Below, piece after piece: positions 53,820 through 61,494 of a stretch of DNA of 64,000 nucleotides. The notes beneath the pieces were generated by a model. It made no database searches, had not been told where the DNA came from, and saw only the letters and a program-made list of their open reading frames with translations. Origin of the DNA: CBDDCQ01 sp965226285 (GTDB lineage: Bacteria; Bacteroidota; Bacteroidia; Flavobacteriales; Ichthyobacteriaceae); the NCBI GenBank assembly GCA_965226285.1, contig CBDDCQ010000002.1, forward strand, positions 1-64,000, given 5' to 3'. Position 1 is the stretch's first letter. Every line of letters starts with the position of its first letter. Both the position numbers and the translations under genes were made by a program.

Positions 53820-54816
53820 GAGAAAAACAATAGATTATATATTTTTATTTATAAAAGGTGTTATGATGGGAGTTGCCAATAAAATACCTGGAGTGTCAGG
53901 AGGTGCTGTTGCTTTTATAATGGGATTTTATGAGGAGTTGATCTATTCTTTACAAAAGTTTAATTCTAAGGCACTCGGACTCTTATATAACTGTAGATAT
54001 AAGTCATTTTTTAGGTATATTAACAGTAGATTCCTAATAATGATTTTTATGGGAACTATATTTAGTTTCTTTACAGCATCTAAAGTTCTAGATTATCTTA
54101 TTGTTCATTATGAAAAGTATGTATGGGCTACGTTTTTTGGATTAATATTGGGTTCTATATATTTTATAAGCAAAGATTTTAATGATTGGAAGCGGAAAAA
54201 TATACTATTTTTGTTGATAGGAGTGTTGGTAGGAGGATTTATTTCATTTATAGATCCCATGAAAGAGAATAATAATCTATTATTTGTATTTTTTTGTGGT
54301 ATTATAAGTGTATCGGGTATGACTTTACCTGGGTTATCGGGTTCTTTTATACTTATAATACTGGGCAATTATGTCTTACTTATGGTAGATGCTGTAAATG
54401 AATTTGGTAGAGTACTTTTAGATGTGTTACAGTGGGATTTTACTTTTTGGCAAGATGATAGTAGAATTAAACTTTTACAAATAGCACTTTGTTTTATATT
54501 AGGTTCAGTAGTAGGATTAGTGTCCCTATCTCAACTATTAGCCTATCTTTTAGATAGGTATCATCAGAGGATAATAGCTTTATTAATTGGTTTTATTACG
54601 GGTTCTTTAGGTACTACTTGGCCTTGGAAAACCGTCCATTATATTAAGGATTCTGGTGGAAATTATCTATTAACTTCTAATGGAAGAAAAATTGTAAAGT
54701 ATTTTGATAGATATATTCCTTCGGAATTCACATTTGAAAATATATTAATAGTTGCATATGTTTTGTTAGGAGTTTTTGCTGTATTATATATAGAGCGTTT
54801 TCGAGATAAAAAATAA
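53809..54816 (+). CDS. DUF368 (PopT-type) membrane protein, copy 2
   Basis: This 335-residue paralogue has the same design: KIPGVSGGAVAFIMG near residue 25, TLPGLSGSFILIILG near 172 and the C-terminal TGSLGTTWPWK. It is clearly divergent from copy 1, so the duplication is old; the two may form a heteromer or differ in lipid preference. The ATG overlaps copy 1. aroE follows after 4 bp. Confidence 0.85.
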   Translation: MPYKRKTIDYIFLFIKGVMMGVANKIPGVSGGAVAFIMGFYEELIYSLQKFNSKALGLLYNCRYKSFFRYINSRFLIMIFMGTIFSFFTASKVLDYLIVHYEKYVWATFFGLILGSIYFISKDFNDWKRKNILFLLIGVLVGGFISFIDPMKENNNLLFVFFCGIISVSGMTLPGLSGSFILIILGNYVLLMVDAVNEFGRVLLDVLQWDFTFWQDDSRIKLLQIALCFILGSVVGLVSLSQLLAYLLDRYHQRIIALLIGFITGSLGTTWPWKTVHYIKDSGGNYLLTSNGRKIVKYFDRYIPSEFTFENILIVAYVLLGVFAVLYIERFRDKK

Positions 54817-54820
54817 GTAA

Positions 54821-55561
54821 ATGAGGCATTTTGGCTTGTTAGGCAAGGACATATCTTATTCTTTTTCTAAATCGTATTTTCAAGATAAATTTAATAGAGA
54901 AAGGATAATTAACGCAGTATATCATCAATTTGATATTGATAGTTTAGATGAATTGAAAAATATTTTAAGCCAATATCAAAATCTCATAGGTATAAATGTA
55001 ACAATACCTTATAAAGAAGAGATTATTTCATTTTTAGATGAATTACACATTACAGCAAAAAAGGTAGGAGCTGTAAATACTATTAAGTTGGATAAAGGTA
55101 GGCTTATAGGGTATAATACAGATGTATATGGATTTAAGAATGCCTTAAAGCCATTTTTAAAAGCTTATCATACTAAAGCACTTATCTTAGGAACAGGCGG
55201 AGCATCTAAAGCTGCAGCTTTTGTTTTAGATAAATTAGGAGTGGAGTATATGTATGTATCTAGAAACGCTAAAGGAGTAGGTATATTGAGTTATAAGGAT
55301 GTAAATAGAATAGTAATACAAAACTTTCCTTTGATTATAAATTGTACTCCTTTAGGGACTTTTCCTGATGTAGAGCAATGTCCAAAATTACCATATCATT
55401 TTGTTTGTAATAAAAATTTATTTTTTGATTTGGTATATAACCCTACAGAAACTAAGTTTATGAAACAGGCAAAAGATAGAGGGGCAGTGGCTATAAATGG
55501 GTTAGATATGCTTAAACTTCAGGCAGAGGCTTCTTGGAAAATTTGGAATACAAATGAATGA
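54821..55561 (+). CDS. aroE: shikimate dehydrogenase
   Basis: AroE reduces 3-dehydroshikimate with NADPH in the aromatic amino-acid pathway, which feeds the trp genes in this window. The 246-residue protein is slightly short but complete: SYSFSKSYF near 12-20, catalytic K65 (TIPYKEE) and D101 (GYNTDVYGF), and the nucleotide loop GTGGASKAA near 125. It overlaps rnpA by 8 bp. Confidence 0.94.
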   Translation: MRHFGLLGKDISYSFSKSYFQDKFNRERIINAVYHQFDIDSLDELKNILSQYQNLIGINVTIPYKEEIISFLDELHITAKKVGAVNTIKLDKGRLIGYNTDVYGFKNALKPFLKAYHTKALILGTGGASKAAAFVLDKLGVEYMYVSRNAKGVGILSYKDVNRIVIQNFPLIINCTPLGTFPDVEQCPKLPYHFVCNKNLFFDLVYNPTETKFMKQAKDRGAVAINGLDMLKLQAEASWKIWNTNE

Positions 55562-55916
55562 AGATAGATTTTTATTTTCTAAAAAATATAAACTAAAAAG
55601 CCACAAGTTAATTCATAGTGTATTTCACCAAGGAAAAAGTATTACGGTATATCCTTTGAAAGTGTTATATTTGTACCAAGATAGATTGGATTGTAACCAA
55701 GTAGGGATATCTGTTCCTAAGCGAAATTTTAAAAAGGCAGTAGATAGAAATAGAATCAAACGAATAATAAGAGAGGCATATCGCTTGAATCAAAATAAAT
55801 TAAAATCCTATAAAAAATATGCTATGATGTTTTTGTATTTAGATAAAAAGGAATATTCTTATACCAAATTGGAAGATACAATAAAAAGGATTTTAGGAGA
55901 ATTAAATATGTTGTAA
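55554..55916 (+). CDS. rnpA: ribonuclease P protein component
   Basis: RnpA assists the RNase P RNA in trimming tRNA 5' leaders. The 120-residue basic protein has the RNR signature KAVDRNRIKRIIREAYR at 61-77 and the central cleft GISVPKRNFK. It sits between aroE and a processing protease rather than beside rpmH, an arrangement I associate with flavobacteria. The next gene starts at the following base. Confidence 0.93.
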   Translation: MNEDRFLFSKKYKLKSHKLIHSVFHQGKSITVYPLKVLYLYQDRLDCNQVGISVPKRNFKKAVDRNRIKRIIREAYRLNQNKLKSYKKYAMMFLYLDKKEYSYTKLEDTIKRILGELNML

Positions 55917-57575
55917 ATGAATTTTATGAAAAAGTACAAGGCTCCATATTTTAAGTTGTTGATTATTTTTAGTTTAGTGGCTATCTTATCAATTACATTT
56001 CAAGTAAATAAAAATAGATATATAGAAATTGCTAGACAAATAGAACTTTTTACTACTATATTTAAGCATTTGGAAATGTATTATGTAGATGAAATTAAAC
56101 CTAAAAAGCTTATAAAAAAATGTATAGATAAAATGCTAAGTAGTTTAGATCCTTATACTGTTTATATGGATAAGGATCAGAGTAAGGAATTTGATGAGAT
56201 AACAGAGGGGAAATATGGTGGTATAGGTTGTATTATAGGGGCAAAAGATAGTTGTATTGTAGTAAGGCAAGTATATAAGGATTCTCCTTGTGATAAAGAA
56301 GGTTTAAAAGTAGGAGATATAATATTAGCAATAGATGATAAGGATATATCAAAAATAACAAACATCAGTGAAGCAAGTAATTTAATCAAAGGAAATATTA
56401 AAACTATTGTGAAATTAAAGGTAAAGAGATTTAATAAAAAAGATATCTTTAATATAGTAATAGAGAGGGGAATTGTAGAGACGAAGGCTGTACCTTATGC
56501 AAATATGATAAGTGATAAAATAGGATTAGTAACTCTGATGGGGTTTAGTAAAACTTCAGCTAATGAAGTAAAACAAGCCTTTTTGAAATTGAAAAAAATG
56601 GGTATGCAAAAATTTATTTTAGATTTAAGGGGAAACTCAGGAGGTTTACTTTCACAAGCTGTTAATATAATAAGTTTTTTTGTACCTAAAGGGACTATAA
56701 TAGTCAGTACCAAAGGTAAAATCTCAAAATTAAATAAAACTTACAAAACTGAGAATATCCCCCTAGATTTGGATATTCCTATTGTAGTTTTAGTAGACTC
56801 AAATTCTGCATCATCATCAGAGATTTTATCGGGAGCACTACAGGATTTGGATAGGGCTGTAATAGTGGGGGAAAAGACTTATGGAAAAGGTTTAGTACAG
56901 CAACTTATTCCTGTGAATCAAGGACAACTGAAATTAACAGTATCTAAGTATTATATTCCTAGTGGTAGGTGTATTCAAAAGGTAGATTACTTTAACGAAA
57001 TCAAGCAAAATGATAATCGTACTCGAAAGTTATTTTATACAAAGAGTGGTAGGGTAGTATATGAAAATGGAGGAGTTACACCAGATATAAAAATAGCACC
57101 TGCTCCTGCTCCTATTATAGTAGATCAACTTTATGCCAACGATATTATATTTAACTATGCTACAGAGTATTATTATAATCATAAGAAGATAAAATTACCA
57201 AAATATTTTTTTATTTCGAATAAGGAATATAAGGTATTTGTGGAGTTTGTAAAAAAACAGAAAGTAATATATAAAACTAAGAAAGAGAAAAAATTAGAAG
57301 AATTTATTAATTTGATAAAAGAAGATGAAAGATATAATTTAGTAAAGAAAAATTTGGTGCAGATAAAAAAACAATTATATGATATAAAAGAAAATGATAT
57401 ATTTATATATGAAAAATATATAAAAAAGGTATTAGCTGCTGATATTATAAGTAGATATTATTATCAATCGGGTACTATAGAATTTAAGATTAATCATGAT
57501 ATGGTATTTGCTAAGGCTAAAGAAATATTTAAATCAAATCAAAAATATCAAAAGATTTTAGGGAGTAGAAAATAA
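55917..57575 (+). CDS. S41 family C-terminal processing peptidase
   Basis: This periplasmic serine protease trims protein C-termini. The 552-residue protein has an N-terminal membrane anchor (FKLLIIFSLVAILSITF, residues 12-28) and a PDZ domain near 95-170 (GGIGCIIGAK, GLKVGDIILAIDDKDI). The catalytic dyad is S299 (DSNSASSSE) and K324 (YGKGLVQQL), 25 residues apart as in Prc. A C-terminal helical extension of about 150 residues is usual in Bacteroidota. It begins directly after rnpA. Confidence 0.93.
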   Translation: MNFMKKYKAPYFKLLIIFSLVAILSITFQVNKNRYIEIARQIELFTTIFKHLEMYYVDEIKPKKLIKKCIDKMLSSLDPYTVYMDKDQSKEFDEITEGKYGGIGCIIGAKDSCIVVRQVYKDSPCDKEGLKVGDIILAIDDKDISKITNISEASNLIKGNIKTIVKLKVKRFNKKDIFNIVIERGIVETKAVPYANMISDKIGLVTLMGFSKTSANEVKQAFLKLKKMGMQKFILDLRGNSGGLLSQAVNIISFFVPKGTIIVSTKGKISKLNKTYKTENIPLDLDIPIVVLVDSNSASSSEILSGALQDLDRAVIVGEKTYGKGLVQQLIPVNQGQLKLTVSKYYIPSGRCIQKVDYFNEIKQNDNRTRKLFYTKSGRVVYENGGVTPDIKIAPAPAPIIVDQLYANDIIFNYATEYYYNHKKIKLPKYFFISNKEYKVFVEFVKKQKVIYKTKKEKKLEEFINLIKEDERYNLVKKNLVQIKKQLYDIKENDIFIYEKYIKKVLAADIISRYYYQSGTIEFKINHDMVFAKAKEIFKSNQKYQKILGSRK

Positions 57576-57585
57576 TCTATATATT

Positions 57586-58629
57586 ATGAGTAGTAAAGTA
57601 AAAAAAATAGTTTTGTCGCTAATGATATTCCTATTCATTATTATAGGAGGAGGGTATTATTATATTTCATATGATCCAAATGTAAGCATATCAAAATCAA
57701 AAGATTATATATTTATTCCAAAAGGAACTTCATTCTTAGAAGTTAGAGATATTTTATCTAATAAATTAGAACATTTGAATACTTTTGTATTATGGTCTAA
57801 GATTAAAGAATACGATAAAAATATAAAACCAGGTAGATATGAAATTAAAAATAAATGGAGTAATAAAGAGCTTGTATATCAATTGAAATCAGGTAGGCAG
57901 ACCCCTATAAATTTAATCTTTAATAATCAGTATAGAATAGAAGATTTGGCAGGTAGGGTAGCGCAACAATTAGAAACAGATTCTATAAGCATACTCAATG
58001 CTATATACGATAAGAAATTTTTGAATGAATTTGGATTTAACAGAGAAACTGTAAAAAGTATATTTATTCCAAATACCTATAATATTTATTGGACTGTATC
58101 TCCTGAAAAATTCGTTAGAAGGATGTACAAGGAGTATAAGAGATTTTGGAATAGAAAGGATAGAACTCAAAAGGCAAAGGAAATAGGATTAACGCCTTTG
58201 CAAGTTACTATATTAGCTTCTATTGTGCACAAAGAAACCAGTAAAAAAGTAGAAAAAAAAAGAGTTGCAGGACTTTATATGAATAGGTTAAAAAAACAAA
58301 TGAAATTAGAATCTTGTCCTACGGTGATATATATGTTGAAAGAAGAATATAATATAGAGAAAAAAATAAGTAGAGTTTTAAAGAAGGATTTAAAGATCAA
58401 ATCTAAGTATAATACTTATATAAATTATGGTTTACCGCCTGCACCTATATGTGTTCCCGATATAGATATAATAGATGCCGTCTTAAATTATGAAAAACAT
58501 AATTATTTATATATGTGTGCCAATCCTGATAAATTTGGGTATAATAGTTTTGCAACTAATTTAAAAGAACATAATAAAAATAGGAGGAGATATATTAGTT
58601 GGTTAAAAAAGAAAAATATAAGAAGATAA
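57586..58629 (+). CDS. mltG: endolytic transglycosylase MltG
   Basis: MltG cuts nascent glycan strands at the inner membrane and sets strand length. The 347-residue protein has one N-terminal membrane segment (residues 8-27), a LysM-like region (YIFIPKGTSFLEVRDIL), then the YceG domain with catalytic E217 (ASIVHKET) and NRLKKQMKLESCPTVIY. It ends the cluster that runs from the FabH-like gene; no clear terminator follows on the plus strand. Confidence 0.94.
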   Translation: MSSKVKKIVLSLMIFLFIIIGGGYYYISYDPNVSISKSKDYIFIPKGTSFLEVRDILSNKLEHLNTFVLWSKIKEYDKNIKPGRYEIKNKWSNKELVYQLKSGRQTPINLIFNNQYRIEDLAGRVAQQLETDSISILNAIYDKKFLNEFGFNRETVKSIFIPNTYNIYWTVSPEKFVRRMYKEYKRFWNRKDRTQKAKEIGLTPLQVTILASIVHKETSKKVEKKRVAGLYMNRLKKQMKLESCPTVIYMLKEEYNIEKKISRVLKKDLKIKSKYNTYINYGLPPAPICVPDIDIIDAVLNYEKHNYLYMCANPDKFGYNSFATNLKEHNKNRRRYISWLKKKNIRR

Positions 58630-58798
58630 TATATATTACTTTAAACCTTTAAGTTATTGTAAATAAAATATTTATATTTTTCTGTTTTTAATCTCTTGTG
58701 GAGTTTCCTTTTTTCTTTCTTTTCCATATCAATCACTAAACATTTATTAGGCGGTGCAAAAATATTAATTAAATCACTTTGGGTGCTACTTATGGCAT

Positions 58799-58835
58799 AA
58801 AAAAAACAGCCCCCAAAAGCATAGAAAGGAGGCTG
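58799..58835 (-). terminator. minus-strand intrinsic terminator without an obvious gene
   Basis: On the minus strand CAGCCTCC (58835-58828) pairs with GGGGGCTG (58814-58807) through an A/T-rich loop with one weak pair, and is followed by T8. No minus-strand gene precedes it. On the plus strand it has no T tract, so it does not serve mltG. Confidence 0.65.
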
Positions 58836-58890
58836 CCAATGAAAATTATAAAATACCTTATTATTTACTTAAAAAATAAATTAATAAAAT
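58799..58890 (-). ncRNA. candidate minus-strand small RNA
   Basis: On the minus strand a TATATTTG box at 58904-58897 (TANNTTTG) is followed about 60 nt later by a strong intrinsic terminator, with no open frame between. This would give a transcript of roughly 90 nt. The 58630-59379 gap holds no gene otherwise. TANNTTTG matches are common in such AT-rich DNA, so the terminator is the firmer half of the evidence. Confidence 0.3.
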
Positions 58891-58942
58891 ACCCTGCAAA
58901 TATATATAAAAAAATACAATCCAAAACATTATTTTTTTAATT

Positions 58943-59088
58943 TTTTTATTTTGGTTCTTGTTAAGTTAAAAAACTTATGTATCTTAAATCCTCCTTCGCT
59001 TAACAAATATTTAAAGTTTGCTAATACTCTGCAAAGATATTTTTTTATTCGGGTTCTTGATATGTTAAAAAAATTATGTATCTTTAAA
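58943..59088. repeat. pair of imperfect direct repeats
   Basis: A stretch of about 46 bp at 58943-58988 (GGTTCTTGTTAAGTTAAAAA then ACTTATGTATCTTAAA) recurs at 59041-59088 with several changes (GGTTCTTGATATGTTAAAAA then ATTATGTATCTTTAAA). The minus-strand TATCTTTG box at 59039-59032 lies between the copies. Their role is unknown; they may be remnants of a mobile or duplicated segment next to the restriction locus. Confidence 0.5.
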
Positions 59089-59268
59089 AACGTTTATTTA
59101 AACTAAAAAACTTATAATGTTCTGCGTTATGTTAATATAGCTTTGGTATCCATTTCTTTTTTAGAAAAGGGGAGAGAGGGATTTTATAAAACAAGGCAGT
59201 AAAGGTTTAAAATTTAAAGCGATTGAGCGTAAATTTTTAACTTTTACCGTTAATGTAAAATAGAATAC

Positions 59269-59347
59269 TATATTTGTAATGTCGCTTATATGTGTATATA
59301 TTTGAGTGGTTCATTTGAATAACCGCAATGCGTATATTTGAGTGGTT
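59269..59347 (+). promoter_or_regulatory. promoter region of the restriction locus with direct repeats
   Basis: TATATTTG at 59269-59276 is a TANNTTTG match. The 15-mer TATATTTGAGTGGTT occurs at 59297-59311 and 59333-59347, starts 36 bp apart, and each copy begins with another -7 match. Tandem sites of this sort before a restriction gene suggest an operator or overlapping promoters; no controller protein gene is visible. Confidence 0.4.
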
Positions 59348-59379
59348 GAAACAATATAAAAAAGAACAAAATTTGAAAA

Positions 59380-59931
59380 ATGAATCATTGGACTAAACTT
59401 AGCATAGGGTATGCAAATCAACAGTCATATTTGGATGACTTATTTCAAGTTTACCCAACTATACCAGAAGGAATAAGAGATATTGATGAAACAATTTGGG
59501 CAGCTATTAAAAACGCATTTGCACAAAAAGACAATCATGCTTTAATTCAAGAGTTATTAAAATTGGACCTTTTTCCTATCAAAGATAGCTACATAGCATA
59601 TTTGAAAAGAGATAAGACAGCTATTGACAGAAATCCAAAAACGATTAACAGAATTTGCGGTCGTTTGTACGAAATGGGACTTGATAAAGTCTTTGAAAGG
59701 TGTAGTGAGCCAAAAGAAACAAATAGACAAATCGGACCAATGTTTAGAAATTGGTTAAAAAATAAATCTCTTGGAATTGAACCTGTAACACTTGATAATT
59801 TTACAGCTAATGACAATGATGCCATTCTTGATGCAGGAGATGATGCAATGATGAAATTTGCCAATGAGCATTTAGGTTACAATCATAATAAAGGGTTAGA
59901 TTTTGTAGGACGTTTCAATAAAAATATGTGA
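59380..59931 (+). CDS. type II restriction endonuclease, N-terminal part (frameshifted)
   Basis: The 183-residue frame ends GLDFVGRFNKNM. D174 is the likely first acidic residue of a PD-(D/E)XK nuclease. The expected continuation YVIGEAKF lies in another frame, so one A is missing from the run at 59920-59924. The earlier part (MFRNWLKNKSLGIEPVTLDN) fits small type II enzymes, but I cannot name the specificity. The lesion falls between the catalytic residues, so this product alone would be inactive. Confidence 0.7.
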   Translation: MNHWTKLSIGYANQQSYLDDLFQVYPTIPEGIRDIDETIWAAIKNAFAQKDNHALIQELLKLDLFPIKDSYIAYLKRDKTAIDRNPKTINRICGRLYEMGLDKVFERCSEPKETNRQIGPMFRNWLKNKSLGIEPVTLDNFTANDNDAILDAGDDAMMKFANEHLGYNHNKGLDFVGRFNKNM

Positions 59932-60161
59932 TTGGTGAAGCGAAATTTCTAACAGATTTTGGCGGACATCAAAACGCACAGTTCAATGACGCAATTAATA
60001 CTATTCAAGCAAAAGGCGTTGATGCGGTCAAAATTGCAATTTTAGATGGCGTTCTTTTTATTAAAGGATGCAACAAAATGTACAAATCAATTACTCAAAC
60101 TTATAAAGACTATAACATATTGAGTGCTTTAGTTCTAAGAGAGTTTCTATACCAATTATAA
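59928..60161 (+). CDS. type II restriction endonuclease, C-terminal part (frameshifted)
   Basis: This frame supplies the catalytic GEAKF (E and K of the ExK motif) followed by LTDFGGHQNAQFNDAINTIQ, and ends DYNILSALVLREFLYQL. The GTG at 59928 overlaps the first part by 4 bp, but it is the rejoined 260-residue protein that makes sense as an enzyme. The methyltransferase starts 2 bp later. Confidence 0.7.
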   Translation: MIGEAKFLTDFGGHQNAQFNDAINTIQAKGVDAVKIAILDGVLFIKGCNKMYKSITQTYKDYNILSALVLREFLYQL

Positions 60162-60163
60162 TT

Positions 60164-61231
60164 ATGGAGAATTTACTTATTAAAGGAGATAATGTAGTAG
60201 GGTTAAATTTTCTTTTAGACCATAAAAATTTAAAAGGAAAAATTGACCTTGTTTACATTGACCCTCCTTTTGCGACAGGCGGAAATTTTACCATAACAGA
60301 CGGAAGAGCTTCAACAATAAGTAATTCAAGAAATGGAAATGTAGCGTATTCAGATAAATTATTGGGTGATGACTTTTTAAATTTCATAAGACAGAGTTTG
60401 ATAATATTGAAAGAATTACTCTCAGAACAAGGCTCTATTTATCTTCATATTGACTATAAAATTGGACATTATGTAAAAATTTTAATGGATGAAGTTTTTG
60501 GTATTGAGAACTTCAGAAACGACATTACAAGAATTAAATGTAACCCCAAAAACTTTAGAAGAATAGGATATGGCAATAAAAAAGATTTAATTCTTTTTTA
60601 TTCAAAATCAGCTAAACCCATTTGGAACGAGCCAAGAGAAAAATACACCAAAAAAGATTTAGAAAAATTATTTCCAAAAAAGAATAAGCAAGGAAGAAGA
60701 TATACTACAGTCCCAATTCACGCACCAGGAGAAACTGATAACGGCAAATCAAATCAACCTTTTAAAGGGATTATGCCACCAAAAGGAAGACATTGGAGAA
60801 CGGATGTGGAAACTTTGGAACAATGGAACAAAGACGGGCTAATAGAGTGGTCTTCAACAGGAAACCCAAGAAAAATAATTTTCGCTGACGAACGAGAAGG
60901 TAAAAGAGTTCAAGATATTTGGGAATATAAAGACCCACCATATCCTACTTATCCAACCGAAAAAAACCCTGAATTACTTGATTTAATTATTAGAACTTCT
61001 TCAAACAAAGACAGTGTTGTTTTAGACTGTTTTTGTGGTTCAGGTACAACTTTAAAGTCAGCACATACTAATGGTAGAAATTGGATTGGAATAGACGAAT
61101 CAGACCATGCAATTAAAGCGACAAAAGAAAAAATTAAAACTATTGAAGGCGATTTGTTTGTATCAAAACCTAATTACAACTTTATAGAGTTAGAAAAAAA
61201 TACTATTACCAAAATAAAAAACGCTATTTAG
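60164..61231 (+). CDS. site-specific DNA adenine methyltransferase
   Basis: The 355-residue beta-type methylase has the catalytic DPPF at 33-36 near the N-terminus and the SAM motif DCFCGSGTT at 288-296 near the C-terminus, with the usual PTEKNPELLDLIIRTSS before it. DPPF indicates N6-adenine. It follows the broken nuclease by 2 bp and is presumably its partner, protecting the same site. It is intact, so the genome should still be methylated even if cutting is lost. Confidence 0.9.
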   Translation: MENLLIKGDNVVGLNFLLDHKNLKGKIDLVYIDPPFATGGNFTITDGRASTISNSRNGNVAYSDKLLGDDFLNFIRQSLIILKELLSEQGSIYLHIDYKIGHYVKILMDEVFGIENFRNDITRIKCNPKNFRRIGYGNKKDLILFYSKSAKPIWNEPREKYTKKDLEKLFPKKNKQGRRYTTVPIHAPGETDNGKSNQPFKGIMPPKGRHWRTDVETLEQWNKDGLIEWSSTGNPRKIIFADEREGKRVQDIWEYKDPPYPTYPTEKNPELLDLIIRTSSNKDSVVLDCFCGSGTTLKSAHTNGRNWIGIDESDHAIKATKEKIKTIEGDLFVSKPNYNFIELEKNTITKIKNAI

Positions 61232-61324
61232 GCGAAGCCCTAACTAAGTCTTAGGGGAGAGGGTAATTTTTTAACTATTACCTACCGATTCATCTAGCAA
61301 AAAAATGGGTAAAGCCAAAACTTT

Positions 61325-61402
61325 ACTCTTTTTGAAGCTGCGTAAGGGATAGAAGCAAACTACCGTGTAGTGCAGATAGCCCGCCCCGTAGGGGCATGTC
61401 CA
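61325..61402 (+). repeat. flavobacterial-type intergenic repeat
   Basis: The GC-richer segment GCTGCGTAAGGGATAGAAGC, then GCAGATAGCCCGCCCCGTAG and GGGCATG, resembles a family of intergenic repeats I know from flavobacterial genomes (GCGTAAGGGAT, then AAAGCCCG, then GGGGC). It stands out from the AT-rich background between the two modification loci. The remaining sequence from 61232 to 61470 shows nothing else. Confidence 0.5.
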
Positions 61403-61469
61403 AAAAATTAATATTTGCCTTAAAAAATAATTTTTCTGTTTTTTTGCTATTTCAATGGTAATTATTTTT

Positions 61470-61492
61470 TATTTTTGTCAAAAAATGACAAA
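61470..61492 (+). promoter_or_regulatory. promoter with palindromic operator for the XRE-methylase gene
   Basis: TATTTTTG at 61470-61477 is a TANNTTTG box. It overlaps the perfect inverted repeat TTTGTCA-AAAAA-TGACAAA (61474-61492), which ends 2 bp before the ATG. The product begins with an XRE helix-turn-helix, so it probably binds here and represses its own gene. Confidence 0.6.
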
Positions 61493-61494
61493 TT

